Virus record (IMG/VR): IMGVR_UViG_3300042868_010462
Location: 83,875 to 147,874 of that record
Direction: 5' to 3' (one strand)
Length of the DNA stretch: 64,000 nucleotides
DNA from: a virus
Below the pieces are notes generated by a model. It was given only the letters and a program-made list of their open reading frames with translations, searched no databases and was not told the origin of the DNA. A program made the translations under genes and the position numbers. Below, one piece after another: positions 1-6,530 of the stretch; within the stretch, counting starts at the first letter, position 1; each line of letters starts with the position of its first letter.

Positions 1-146
1 TAACCCAAGTATTCAACATCCTTATCTTCAAAGTAGGGTGGTAATCCCATATACTCATCCAAGAGTTGTTTGACCTTTTCAACTGTCGTTGCAGTTAGTA
101 CTGGGATTTTATCTTCCCTATCTACTATAAGATATATTAGTGCCAT
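1..146 (-). CDS. Unrecognised protein, C-terminus beyond the left edge
   Basis: Starts at ATG 146 and reads off the left edge, so only about 48 codons are visible (begins MALIYLIVDREDK). The ten bases ATGGCACTAA are shared with the end of the preceding gene, so the two are probably translationally coupled. The visible part is a short hydrophobic strand followed by a charged helix-like stretch. No family recognised. Confidence 0.6.
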   Translation of the reverse strand, partial: MALIYLIVDREDKIPVLTATTVEKVKQLLDEYMGLPPYFEDKDVEYLG

Positions 147-517
147 TGTTGTAAACTTTTATTTATATTAATTTTTGTCAATTTTTTTTTTCTTTTTTTT
201 TTATTTTTTTCTTTTCCTTTTTTTTCTTTTATTTTTTTTTCTTTTGTTTTTACGACTTCCACCAAATCCATTTCTGGGTCAGATAATTCTTGATAACCAA
301 ACATTGAAAAGTCAGAAATATAAGACCACCACTTTCCATCAAAAACATATCTTTCATGGTCTATTTTTGGTTTTTTATTGTCAATGCTTTTACCAAAATA
401 AATTCCATCCCATCCATCTCTTTTCCCTTCTATTGGTGGATTACCCTTGATAATTTTTACTAATCTACCATCTCTACTCTTGTAAGTTTTACCTACTTCT
501 AAAATTATATTTTCCAT
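137..517 (-). CDS. Hypothetical protein with Lys-rich tail
   Basis: Start ATG 517 gives 126 residues. The frame stays open to 685, but that would run through the tRNA at 551-630, so the shorter start is preferred. The first ~85 residues look like a small beta-rich domain (GKTYKSRDGRLVKIIKG, WDGIYFG). The last ~35 are almost entirely Lys and Glu and are encoded by the long T tract at 178-245. Such a tail could bind nucleic acid, but this is a guess. The end overlaps the next gene by 10 bases. Confidence 0.55.
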   Translation of the reverse strand: MENIILEVGKTYKSRDGRLVKIIKGNPPIEGKRDGWDGIYFGKSIDNKKPKIDHERYVFDGKWWSYISDFSMFGYQELSDPEMDLVEVVKTKEKKIKEKKGKEKNKKKRKKKLTKININKSLQQWH

Positions 518-550
518 ATTTATAATTTTTATTTTTTTAAATAAGTTAGT

Positions 551-630
551 AGTCAGGACAGGATTCGAACTTGTGACGATAAACGCAGATGTGTACCTCA
601 TCTTGGCAGCTCCAATTCTGCCACCTGACT
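551..630 (-). tRNA. Type II tRNA, nominal anticodon GTA (Tyr?)
   Basis: Acceptor AGTCAGG/CCTGACT pairs over 7 bp, the D arm is GCAG/CTGC and the T loop is TTCGAAT. A ~12-nt variable region makes it class II (Leu/Ser/Tyr). The anticodon stem AGATG/CATCT leaves the loop AGGTACA, giving GTA, but position 33 is G instead of the invariant U. A second, normal tRNA-Tyr is at 3210. Identity is therefore uncertain and the gene may be decaying. Confidence 0.6.
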
Positions 631-730
631 TTGTTTGTTTAAACTTTTCGGTTTTCCTATTCAAAACCTTAACGTCAGGCAACAATCTAAGTGTCAGCCA
701 CTACTTGTGAATTATTAGGTGTCACAACCA

Positions 731-961
731 TTAGAAATATTTTCTTGTAAGATATTCATCAGTTCCTAAACTTGGTGCGTTGTTATTTTCATCTAAATGA
801 AGAAACATAAATCCTTTGTAAGCGTTGGCTTCTAATAGAATCTTTTCAATCATTGTGATGATTCCAAGTTTTTCTTCCATCATAATGTTTGGATGGGCTA
901 ATTGTTCGTTAGCGAAGTTTTTAATCATCTCAACTTGGATTGTTTTTTTCTCTTTAGCCAT
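731..961 (-). CDS. Small hypothetical protein (76 aa)
   Basis: Begins MAKEKKTIQVEMIKNF. Probably mostly helical (EEKLGIITMIEKILLEANAYKGFMFLHL) and cytosolic. A host-type promoter lies 22 bases before the start (984-1014). Small proteins with a promoter of their own beside phage tRNAs are often early host-takeover factors. That is context only; no family recognised. Confidence 0.65.
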   Translation of the reverse strand: MAKEKKTIQVEMIKNFANEQLAHPNIMMEEKLGIITMIEKILLEANAYKGFMFLHLDENNNAPSLGTDEYLTRKYF

Positions 962-983
962 TGTGTTATTGTTTAAGTGTTCA

Positions 984-1014
984 CAAATATAGAAATAGAT
1001 TTTTAATTACACAA
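984..1014 (-). promoter_or_regulatory. Host-type promoter TTG-N20-TATATTTG
   Basis: On the minus strand TTG (1012-1014) is followed after 20 bases by TATATTTG (984-991), matching the Bacteroidota housekeeping -33/-7 consensus. It would drive the 76-residue gene starting at 961. Confidence 0.6.
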
Positions 1015-1046
1015 CCTTTGATGAATAATTTTGAGAAAAATATTTG

Positions 1047-1118
1047 AGCGGATAGTTGGTACTGCCCCAACTTATCTAGTTTGGAAGACTAGAACATTAC
1101 TTTTATGCTATGCCCGCT
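1047..1118 (-). tRNA. tRNA-Gly (TCC) with atypical T loop
   Basis: Acceptor AGCGGGC/..ATCCGCT has one mismatch at position 7:66. The anticodon stem CTAGT/ACTAG encloses CTTCCAA, giving TCC (Gly). The T stem GTTGG/CCAAC pairs fully but its loop is GGCAGTA instead of TTCRANY. The fold is otherwise complete at 72 nt. Confidence 0.7.
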
Positions 1119-1121
1119 AAT

Positions 1122-1352
1122 TTACCTGAGATTCCAAATACCACCAGCAAAACACTTGAAGTCATTGTAACTTGTAACTCTTATAGGATTTTCTTCATAT
1201 TTCCACCTATTACAAGTTATATAGATTTCTCCTGTCCATTTATCCTTCTTGAGAAAGGTATAAATACCATTACGAGATTTGATATGGATTTTATCCCCAT
1301 TTTTGAGGTTCTTAAACTGAGACAATCTTATTTGTTCCATAAGTGATTCCAT
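1122..1352 (-). CDS. Small hypothetical protein (76 aa)
   Basis: Sits exactly between tRNA-Gly and tRNA-Thr. Start MESLMEQIRLSQFKNL; MEQIRL four codons later is an alternative. The order of strands (GDKIHIKSRNGIYTFLKK, GEIYITCNRWKY) suggests a small beta-barrel/SH3-like fold. No known family. Compact fit between two tRNAs supports it being real. Confidence 0.5.
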   Translation of the reverse strand: MESLMEQIRLSQFKNLKNGDKIHIKSRNGIYTFLKKDKWTGEIYITCNRWKYEENPIRVTSYNDFKCFAGGIWNLR

Positions 1353-1373
1353 AGTATTTGAATAAAAAGTGGA

Positions 1374-1444
1374 GCCGGTATGAGGAATCGAACCCCATTA
1401 TCTTGATTACAAGTCAAGCACATCACCACTTATGCTTTACCGGC
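1374..1444 (-). tRNA. tRNA-Thr (TGT)
   Basis: Acceptor GCCGGTA/TACCGGC is perfect, the anticodon arm is CTTGA-CTTGTAA-TCAAG and the T loop is TTCGATT. Confidence 0.9.
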
Positions 1445-1451
1445 ATTTATA

Positions 1452-1724
1452 TTATCTTCTTTTATAAACATAAGTTATTGTATCACCAATCTTATAAACA
1501 TCATTTCTCTTGGTTATAACAAACTCGTCACAATCAGTTGAATAATGATATCTTTTCCCATATTCAATGGTGGATGGTGATTCTGTAACATAAAATGTAT
1601 CTATTACACATCTTTTAACAATATCCCCATCTTCAATTTCATTATAGTTTGTTCTATTTAGAATTGAAGCTAATAAAACAAATGAAACAAAAAATAAAAA
1701 CAAACAAGGAATTAAATATTTCAT
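1452..1724 (-). CDS. Membrane-anchored or secreted small protein
   Basis: 90 residues. One N-terminal hydrophobic segment (residues ~3-22, IPCLFLFFVSFVLLASIL) acts as signal anchor or uncleaved signal. It is followed by a polar domain with two Cys (RCVIDTF, STDCDEF) that could form a disulphide outside the inner membrane. It lies 2 bases after the preceding membrane gene, so the two are co-transcribed. No family recognised. Confidence 0.65.
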   Translation of the reverse strand: MKYLIPCLFLFFVSFVLLASILNRTNYNEIEDGDIVKRCVIDTFYVTESPSTIEYGKRYHYSTDCDEFVITKRNDVYKIGDTITYVYKRR

Positions 1725-1726
1725 CT

Positions 1727-1975
1727 TTAAACTTTTAACAAATAAATTAATAATGAACCCAAAGTATAACCAATACTGGAAGCCAAGGCCATCTTGATTC
1801 TTTCATTCCAATTCTTTGATTCAACCATATAACCAACAAATGGTAATCCCAAAAATGGCCCGATACAAGCCCAAAAAATCATCATAAAATCTCTATCAGC
1901 AACCGTTGCAATATACATAGTTGCGGCCAACTCAATAACAAATGATGCGATACCAATTATAATATATTTTTTCAT
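1727..1975 (-). CDS. Small integral membrane protein
   Basis: 82 residues with three predicted membrane segments (residues ~3-22, ~32-50, ~63-80) and a short charged loop VESKNWNERIK. Overlaps the end of the SGNH hydrolase gene by 4 bases (ATGA-type coupling). Topology would suit a holin-like or superinfection-exclusion role, but nothing in the sequence shows this. Confidence 0.65.
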   Translation of the reverse strand: MKKYIIIGIASFVIELAATMYIATVADRDFMMIFWACIGPFLGLPFVGYMVESKNWNERIKMALASSIGYTLGSLLIYLLKV

Positions 1976-2568
1976 AAATGTTTAATTACCCAATCCGCAA
2001 ACTTCTTTTGTCCTGATAAACTTACATGAACCCCATCACCAGCATCTTTGAATGTTACAGATGTATCCTTTGGAATTATAAGACAATTTTTCAAACCTGT
2101 CTTTGGGTCAACCATCAATTTTTGAAATTCAACATACCTTGCTCTACATCTATCAGTGGTCTCAGTACCATATACAGTTCTAACCATAACTTTGATGGGG
2201 TCATATCCAACAATAACAATCGGTTTAATCCCCCTCCTATTACAAGAATCAACCATCATCTGTATATTATTAACGGCACCCTGTAAGTTCACATAAGAAA
2301 AAGCATCATTACAACCCCCATAAATAAACACACTGGTAAACATTGAATCTCTCTTCAAATGGTCGTTAAGTGTTAATCTCATCCAATCCGTTCTCTTTCC
2401 ACCACTTGATTTATTTAAACTCTGATAACCGAATTCCTTGGCTACCATATCTTGCCAACCACCAGTATAACAAGTCAAACTATCACCGATGAATAATACC
2501 CTCAAAGGTGGGGTTGAAAAGGAAGTTAATAAAATAACACATAACAATAATAAACTAATTTTCTTCAT
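1972..2568 (-). CDS. Secreted SGNH/GDSL-family hydrolase
   Basis: 198 residues. A signal peptide (residues ~1-19) is followed at 26-31 by FIGDSL, with the nucleophile Ser30 of SGNH block I. The Asn block appears as GGCND, and the C-terminal DGVH (~178-181) supplies the catalytic Asp and His, so the triad is complete. Family members are esterases or acetyl-hydrolases acting on acylated sugars. An exported phage copy could deacylate cell-surface glycan or peptidoglycan. First gene of a three-gene overlapping set of exported/membrane proteins. Confidence 0.8.
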   Translation of the reverse strand: MKKISLLLLCVILLTSFSTPPLRVLFIGDSLTCYTGGWQDMVAKEFGYQSLNKSSGGKRTDWMRLTLNDHLKRDSMFTSVFIYGGCNDAFSYVNLQGAVNNIQMMVDSCNRRGIKPIVIVGYDPIKVMVRTVYGTETTDRCRARYVEFQKLMVDPKTGLKNCLIIPKDTSVTFKDAGDGVHVSLSGQKKFADWVIKHL

Positions 2569-2581
2569 AAAACAATTTTTT

Positions 2582-2659
2582 TGGTGGAGACAGTGAGAAT
2601 CAAACTCACCTCACAGATATTGCAAATATCCATCGCCAAGTCTTGGTACATGTGCCCCC
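2582..2659 (-). tRNA. tRNA-Ala (TGC), CCA encoded
   Basis: Acceptor GGGGGCA/TGTCTCC contains the G3:U70 wobble that is the alanine identity element. Anticodon arm GGATA-TTTGCAA-TATCT gives TGC. T arm GTGAG-TTTGATT-CTCAC. Discriminator A and CCA are encoded. The D arm pairs poorly. Confidence 0.8.
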
Positions 2660-2667
2660 ATTTTTAT

Positions 2668-3189
2668 TTATAACCCAATTTCCTCCAAAGGTAAAACCTC
2701 AAAGAAATATTTACAACCAACATCTGTTATATATTCAAAAACATCCTTATAACAATCTTTATTGAAAAAATTACTTAAGACATAATAGTACTCAACTTGG
2801 ATACCGATTGGACTAAACAATTTTTTATATTGTCTTTTTTTGAAATTACAAGTTTGTAATTTCTCATCAACAGAACCGGCACCATTTTGGTATTTCTTTT
2901 CAATTATGTAGATGGTATTCCCCACTAATATTGCAGCATCAGGTAAAAGTTTTTTACTGATAATCGTATTGTGGTCAATATTATATCTACTTAACAATTT
3001 TTTGTACAGACCATATTTCTCAAAATATTCACCGACAATTATACCATTTTTTACAATTTGGTCTTGATTATCCATCACATAATCACTTTGTTCCACTAAC
3101 AATTTTTTTAGGTGTGTTGTAGCTTCAAAATGTAATCCGTTAACATTTGTGTTTGCACCCCCACCACTTTTGTTTGGCGTTCTATTCAT
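2668..3189 (-). CDS. PD-(D/E)xK nuclease, restriction-endonuclease-like
   Basis: 173 residues. An N-terminal Gly/Asn-rich start (GGGANTNVNGLHFE) leads into a helix, as in type II restriction-like nucleases. The catalytic signature follows: LLPDAAILVGNTIYIIEKKY supplies the Asp of PD and the E-x-K of the second strand (~residues 83-105). A Lys/Arg-rich segment follows. Likely cuts double-stranded DNA. In a phage it may degrade host DNA or work in recombination. No methylase is nearby, so a complete restriction-modification pair is unlikely. Confidence 0.65.
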   Translation of the reverse strand: MNRTPNKSGGGANTNVNGLHFEATTHLKKLLVEQSDYVMDNQDQIVKNGIIVGEYFEKYGLYKKLLSRYNIDHNTIISKKLLPDAAILVGNTIYIIEKKYQNGAGSVDEKLQTCNFKKRQYKKLFSPIGIQVEYYYVLSNFFNKDCYKDVFEYITDVGCKYFFEVLPLEEIGL

Positions 3190-3209
3190 AGTTTTTCTTT
3201 TTTTGTGGT

Positions 3210-3290
3210 GGGAATGGAGGGATTCGAACCCCCTCAGCTAATACAAATGATTTACAGTCATCCCCGACTCTCCAGCTTCGGCGCACTCCC
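3210..3290 (-). tRNA. tRNA-Tyr (GTA)
   Basis: Class II tRNA with long variable arm. Acceptor GGGAGTG/CATTCCC, anticodon arm GATGA-CTGTAAA-TCATT (GTA), T loop TTCGAAT. Normal U33, unlike the GTA-like gene at 551. Confidence 0.9.
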
Positions 3291-3302
3291 ATTATAAATT
3301 GA

Positions 3303-3376
3303 TGCAGGAACGGGAGTCGAACCCGTATGGTACGGCTTATGAGACCGAGCTGGAACCACTTCCAGTCCATCCTGCA
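3303..3376 (-). tRNA. tRNA-Met/Ile2 (CAT)
   Basis: Acceptor TGCAGGA/TCCTGCA, anticodon loop CTCATAA, T loop TTCGACT. The fully paired 1:72 argues against an initiator. CAT could be read as Met, or as Ile if the wobble C is modified to lysidine. Confidence 0.85.
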
Positions 3377-3387
3377 TTGTGTTTGAC

Positions 3388-3456
3388 GCAAAGAAAGGAA
3401 TCGAACCTTTTACCTTTGGGTTATGAGCCCAATGTGCAACCACTACACTTCTTTGC
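3388..3456 (-). tRNA. tRNA with CAT anticodon and GGG/CCC stem
   Basis: Acceptor GCAAAGA/TCTTTGC. The anticodon arm TTGGG-CTCATAA-CCCAA carries the three G:C pairs typical of initiator tRNA, but 1:72 is a normal G:C pair instead of the initiator mismatch. 69 nt, shorter than its neighbours. Second of three CAT tRNAs. Confidence 0.8.
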
Positions 3457-3466
3457 ATATATTTGT

Positions 3467-3537
3467 AGCCCGTAGGGGAGTCGAACCCCTCTTGCAAGAA
3501 TGAAAATCTTGAGTCCTAGCCGATAGACGAACGGGCC
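3467..3537 (-). tRNA. tRNA-Glu (TTC)
   Basis: Acceptor GGCCCGT/ACGGGCT, anticodon arm CAAGA-TTTTCAT-TCTTG (TTC), T arm AGGGG-TTCGACT-CCCCT. Confidence 0.9.
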
Positions 3538-3549
3538 ATATTTGTTTGC

Positions 3550-3622
3550 GAGCTATAGGGGATTCGAACCCCTGGTCTTCAGCGTGACAAGCTGAAATGT
3601 TAAACCCCTACACCAATAGCTC
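3550..3622 (-). tRNA. tRNA-Asp (GTC)
   Basis: Acceptor GAGCTAT/ATAGCTC, anticodon arm TCAGC-TTGTCAC-GCTGA (GTC), T arm AGGGG-TTCGAAT-CCCCT. First tRNA of the five-gene run Asp-Glu-CAT-CAT-Tyr after the promoter at 3661. Confidence 0.92.
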
Positions 3623-3660
3623 TTTTGTATTAATTCTTCCCTCTATGTCAATGAACTTTA

Positions 3661-3691
3661 CAAAGTTAAACAATCTTATCCAATTTTCCAA
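3661..3691 (-). promoter_or_regulatory. Host-type promoter for the Asp-to-Tyr tRNA run
   Basis: TTG (3689-3691), 20-base spacer, then TAACTTTG (3661-3668) on the minus strand, about 40 bases before tRNA-Asp. Part of it lies inside the 3' end of the cysteine-protease gene. Confidence 0.6.
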
Positions 3692-4155
3692 GCACCATAG
3701 ATAACTTTTTTTCTCTGTAGTGCATCTTCTGTGTTTCCAATTACAACTCCATCTTTGATTGTGAAAGCATGACCCTTGATTGTAACAATGTAAGTTCCTT
3801 TTGAATACTTTTCCAAGAACTTAGCTGTTGTCATATTTCTCAAAACATTTCTTCCTTTCACCTCAACCCAATATGCCATTTGAATATCTTCTCTAATTGG
3901 TGTAACACCTTTACGATTGAACTTTATCTGTTTTGACGCAAGTGTATTCATAGTTAAACCAAAGAGTGCAGTCCCTTGTCTATTTTTTCTACCAAAAACC
4001 TCTGCCACTTTTTTGTGAGCATAGTCGTAAGTAACTCCAAACGCTGAAGCAAAGGCTCTGACGACACAATCGTCTTTCTCACTTTGAGCTAACTTCGATT
4101 CTGCAATCCCTTTGATGGCGACTGATGATGATATGTATGGTGTTTTCGTTTTCAT
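3676..4155 (-). CDS. Papain-like cysteine protease-fold protein
   Basis: 159 residues. The pattern fits a minimal papain/C39-type fold: Cys30 in DDCVVRAFASAFG at the start of a helix, His129 in KGHAFTIKDG, and Asn141 in VVIGN. Phages carry small proteins of this type, usually of unknown substrate. The start ATG lies only 4 bases after the TAACTTTG of a strong host-type promoter (4160-4190), so the mRNA may be leaderless. Early expression is likely. Confidence 0.6.
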   Translation of the reverse strand: MKTKTPYISSSVAIKGIAESKLAQSEKDDCVVRAFASAFGVTYDYAHKKVAEVFGRKNRQGTALFGLTMNTLASKQIKFNRKGVTPIREDIQMAYWVEVKGRNVLRNMTTAKFLEKYSKGTYIVTIKGHAFTIKDGVVIGNTEDALQRKKVIYGAWKIG

Positions 4156-4159
4156 ATTA

Positions 4160-4190
4160 CAAAGTTACAAAACCATTTTTAATTTCCAAA
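4160..4190 (-). promoter_or_regulatory. Host-type promoter TTTG-N19-TAACTTTG
   Basis: An exact match to the Bacteroidota consensus: TTTG at 4187-4190, 19-base spacer, TAACTTTG at 4160-4167 (minus strand). The ATG of the downstream gene is 4 bases beyond. Confidence 0.75.
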
Positions 4191-4199
4191 CTTTGTGAT

Positions 4200-4231
4200 A
4201 AAAAAAAATCCATCTTTTTTTACGAAGATGG
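4200..4231 (-). terminator. Rho-independent terminator
   Basis: On the minus strand, hairpin CCATCTT...AAAGATGG is followed by a run of nine T. It ends the minus operon that starts at 6393, just before the 4155 promoter. Confidence 0.75.
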
Positions 4232-4262
4232 ATTTGACATTATTAACACTCAAAACTTAAGT

Positions 4263-4334
4263 TCATACCATCTCCATCCGAGGATTTCTACCCTCAGCTC
4301 CAGTCGTTAAGTCCATATAGAGATTGCGTTTCAT
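4263..4334 (-). CDS. Possible 23-aa peptide or small RNA region
   Basis: Between the 4394 gene and its terminator an ORF reads MKRNLYMDLTTGAEGRNPRM plus three residues. Its mixed amino-acid use is unlike random AT-rich sequence. A stem (GAGG/CCTC) lies inside it. It may be a real micropeptide or part of a short 3'-UTR-derived RNA. There is no homology to lean on. Confidence 0.3.
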   Translation of the reverse strand: MKRNLYMDLTTGAEGRNPRMEMV

Positions 4335-4393
4335 TGAATTTCTTACTATTTTTTTATTAAATATAATGATATAACGGAAAAGTGTCAAGTATG

Positions 4394-4705
4394 TTACAAA
4401 AAAGATGAAATAATTTGTGCTACTTTATATCCTGTGAAGGCTCCCAATGCCGCAGAACCTGGTAAAACAAAGAACTTACCGAATAAACTTTCATATTTTG
4501 ACCTATTAACGATGTATGAAATTAGGATATAATAAAGAAAGAAGTTAATCAGTACAGCAATATCGATTTCCTTGGCCATAAAGACAACAATCGAGTTTCC
4601 AAAGAACCCCCAACTGAAGTTTATTAATGTCTCCCTGATTAATTCCCAAACTGATGTATTGGCATCAGCAACCTTAATTTCCCTTGTAAATAAATTATTT
4701 TTCAT
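4394..4705 (-). CDS. Small integral membrane protein
   Basis: 103 residues. Hydrophobic stretches at ~28-45 (FSWGFFGNSIVVFMA), ~48-66 (IAVLINFFLYYILISYIV) and ~78-100. Last gene of the five-gene operon from 6393; overlaps the preceding gene by 4 bases (ATGA). Unrecognised. Confidence 0.65.
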   Translation of the reverse strand: MKNNLFTREIKVADANTSVWELIRETLINFSWGFFGNSIVVFMAKEIDIAVLINFFLYYILISYIVNRSKYESLFGKFFVLPGSAALGAFTGYKVAQIISSFL

Positions 4706-5211
4706 CCTATAAAATCGTCAAATCCGTTGTTACTTAAAAAATCGTTATCTTCATCTATTTCTCTTATCTCGAACTCAAAACTTGATACATTACAAACTAC
4801 ATCTTTAGTGAATGTTTCGTGTATATAATCAAAGTCATCTGGAGATATTTGAACTTGTTCATCTTTAAATAATTTGAAAAGTTCCTTTGTATTTCTGTAA
4901 AGATTTGGGTATTGATAAGTTTTCAAAATACCATCCATTTCGAATACTTCAAATCTTTTGTAAAAATTATCGTTGTACATTAGAATATGTTCCTGAGCCC
5001 ACTCATTAACAACTTGAAGAATGAATGTCTTTAAACCCTGCATACAAGCTACCCTATAGTCCTCATATTGTTGTTCAACAGTTAAACTACCAATCTCAAC
5101 ATCATCAACCTCTTCTTCATATTTGGCAATTGTATCCAAGGCCAACATCTGTAATTCATCCCAATTTGTTTGATGTATTTTATAAAAGTTTACAACTACC
5201 ATTTCTTTCAT
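4702..5211 (-). CDS. Hypothetical acidic cytosolic protein
   Basis: 169 residues, acidic (EEEVDDVEIG, EIREIDEDNDF), mostly helical, no signal or membrane segment. Sits between a conserved T4-type hypothetical and a membrane protein in one operon. No family recognised. Confidence 0.6.
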   Translation of the reverse strand: MKEMVVVNFYKIHQTNWDELQMLALDTIAKYEEEVDDVEIGSLTVEQQYEDYRVACMQGLKTFILQVVNEWAQEHILMYNDNFYKRFEVFEMDGILKTYQYPNLYRNTKELFKLFKDEQVQISPDDFDYIHETFTKDVVCNVSSFEFEIREIDEDNDFLSNNGFDDFIG

Positions 5212-5231
5212 TATTAAAGTGTTATTTAATT

Positions 5232-5873
5232 TTATTCCTTCGAATCTGTATCGTAAAACATTAAGTCAGAGTCTTCGGTTGCCCATTTATTATGTCCTTC
5301 ACAATTATAATAATCTAAATTAACTAGATAATCAGGTTTCTCAGGAAAATCTTTTGTGACAAAAGAAGGTTCATTCCATCTTATTCTATTGTTGGGTTGT
5401 AAGGCAATTTGTCCATTATCTAATAAGATGATGTGATGACACTTGTGTTCCATAGGGTCTTCTGACAATGTTAAATCAGTATTCATATCACTTGAACCCC
5501 AGTTAATTGTGCCAAAATAATTTCCATCATACCATTTCTTATCTTTCATAAAAACTGAAACCCGCATCCCATATACAAAACTAAGTTGAATGAGGGAAAA
5601 GTTATATGAAAAACAATTCCATAATTGCAGAAAATGAAAAGACAAATCAGGATTTGGTGTCTCAGGTTTTGTCAATAGTGCATGAGATGGTAATTTGTCT
5701 CTCATTACACCATTGTTCAATAAAACCTGAAACAAAACCGCCTGGTTTGGCATACACCGAATCGAAGTAACAATTCCTTCTGTAAACTCACCAAATCCTT
5801 TTTGGTGCTGATACATATATTCATTTCGAACATAAACTTTAAGTGGGAAAAAATTACTTTCGATATAAGCCAT
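5232..5873 (-). CDS. Conserved hypothetical protein of T4-like phages
   Basis: 213 residues beginning MAYIESNFFPLKVYVRNEY. From memory, proteins with this opening and with LPNQAVLFQ-, QLWNCFSYNFSLI- and ALQPNNRI-like segments occur widely in T4-like marine phages, without known function. Here the equivalents are MPNQAVLFQVLL, LQLWNCFSYNFSLIQLSF and LQPNNRIRWNEPSFVTK. Its presence supports T4-like ancestry. The next gene starts 2 bases away. Confidence 0.7.
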   Translation of the reverse strand: MAYIESNFFPLKVYVRNEYMYQHQKGFGEFTEGIVTSIRCMPNQAVLFQVLLNNGVMRDKLPSHALLTKPETPNPDLSFHFLQLWNCFSYNFSLIQLSFVYGMRVSVFMKDKKWYDGNYFGTINWGSSDMNTDLTLSEDPMEHKCHHIILLDNGQIALQPNNRIRWNEPSFVTKDFPEKPDYLVNLDYYNCEGHNKWATEDSDLMFYDTDSKE

Positions 5874-5875
5874 AA

Positions 5876-6196
5876 TTAACTTGTTGGTATGTCATTTGAG
5901 CCATACTCTCTTATTAAATAGTCGGTAAAATCTTCTACACTTTCAACATTGAACTCAACTTCTTCGTGCCAGATTTTTTTATCAACATCATCATATAACC
6001 ACCAGCCAACTAAGTCCTGAATCCATCCGAATTGTTCGTCTTGTTTTTTTCTGAGGAGGGTCGGAATACTTTTTTCAAGTTGAGGAGTGGTGTTGTTAAG
6101 CTCAAGTAAATCAACTCCCAAACCATAGAGCCTATGTATCTTTTCATCGTATTCTTTAATTTTTAACAAAGTTTCGATTATGTATTCTCGTACCAT
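5876..6196 (-). CDS. Hypothetical helical protein
   Basis: 106 residues, largely helical (REYIIETLLKIKEYDEKIHRLYGLGVDLLEL), with a Trp-rich middle (FGWIQDLVGWWLYDD). Second gene of the operon. Unrecognised. Confidence 0.6.
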   Translation of the reverse strand: MVREYIIETLLKIKEYDEKIHRLYGLGVDLLELNNTTPQLEKSIPTLLRKKQDEQFGWIQDLVGWWLYDDVDKKIWHEEVEFNVESVEDFTDYLIREYGSNDIPTS

Positions 6197-6204
6197 TATA
6201 AGTA

Positions 6205-6393
6205 TTATTTAAGTTGTTTGAAATATTTTGGAATTATTATCATACTACTGATGTAAAATGCAATAAACATTACACCATAAACTAATCCCTCGTTGAAATA
6301 GATACCCAAAACATATTTACTAATCAATAGCTGGGGTATCATAATCAAAAAGAAAACTAAAAAAGAAAAGAACACAGTTACAAATGTTTTCAT
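6205..6393 (-). CDS. Two-TM small membrane protein
   Basis: 62 residues, two membrane segments (~3-27 and ~33-53) and a short Lys-rich end. First gene of the operon, 31 bases after tRNA-Trp, so tRNA and mRNA are probably one transcript. Confidence 0.6.
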   Translation of the reverse strand: MKTFVTVFFSFLVFFLIMIPQLLISKYVLGIYFNEGLVYGVMFIAFYISSMIIIPKYFKQLK

Positions 6394-6424
6394 CTCATTT
6401 TATTTTGTGGTTAAATAATTTGCA

Positions 6425-6494
6425 GGTCCCCAAGGATTCGAACCCTGACCGGATAGGTTGGAGCTATCAATGCTAAGCCATTACACTAGAGACC
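6425..6494 (-). tRNA. tRNA-Trp (CCA)
   Basis: Acceptor GGTCTCT/GGGGACC with two G:T wobbles, anticodon arm GATAG-CTCCAAC-CTATC (CCA), T loop TTCGAAT. Confidence 0.85.
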
Positions 6495-6514
6495 CATATA
6501 TTTGCTTACTATTA

Positions 6515-6522
6515 CAAAGATA
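6515..6522 (-). promoter_or_regulatory. Host-type -7 element TATCTTTG
   Basis: TATCTTTG on the minus strand, 21 bases before tRNA-Trp. A clear -33 TTTG is not seen, so the assignment is weaker. It would drive tRNA-Trp and the 6393 operon. Confidence 0.4.
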
Positions 6523-6530
6523 AGAAAAAA

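Noticed and set aside
175-450. Plus ORF of 91 codons starting with a poly-Phe run
   Set aside because: It is the antisense of the Lys-rich tail of the 137-517 gene.
551-630. Reading the class II tRNA as tRNA-Leu (GAG)
   Set aside because: U33 and G37 would fit, but the required stem (CCAAG against ACACA) does not pair.
2668-3189. Restriction-modification system
   Set aside because: A nuclease-like protein is present but no methyltransferase or specificity gene is nearby.
3182-3497. Two minus-strand ORFs of 69 and 79 codons over 3182-3497
   Set aside because: They run through three tRNA genes and encode tRNA-derived repeats (GFDSPTG, RIPPFPP types), so they are shadows.
4350-4385. TTGACA-N17-TATATT, an E. 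coli-like promoter
   Set aside because: All other promoters here are of Bacteroidota or late type; in this AT-rich sequence a single match is weak.
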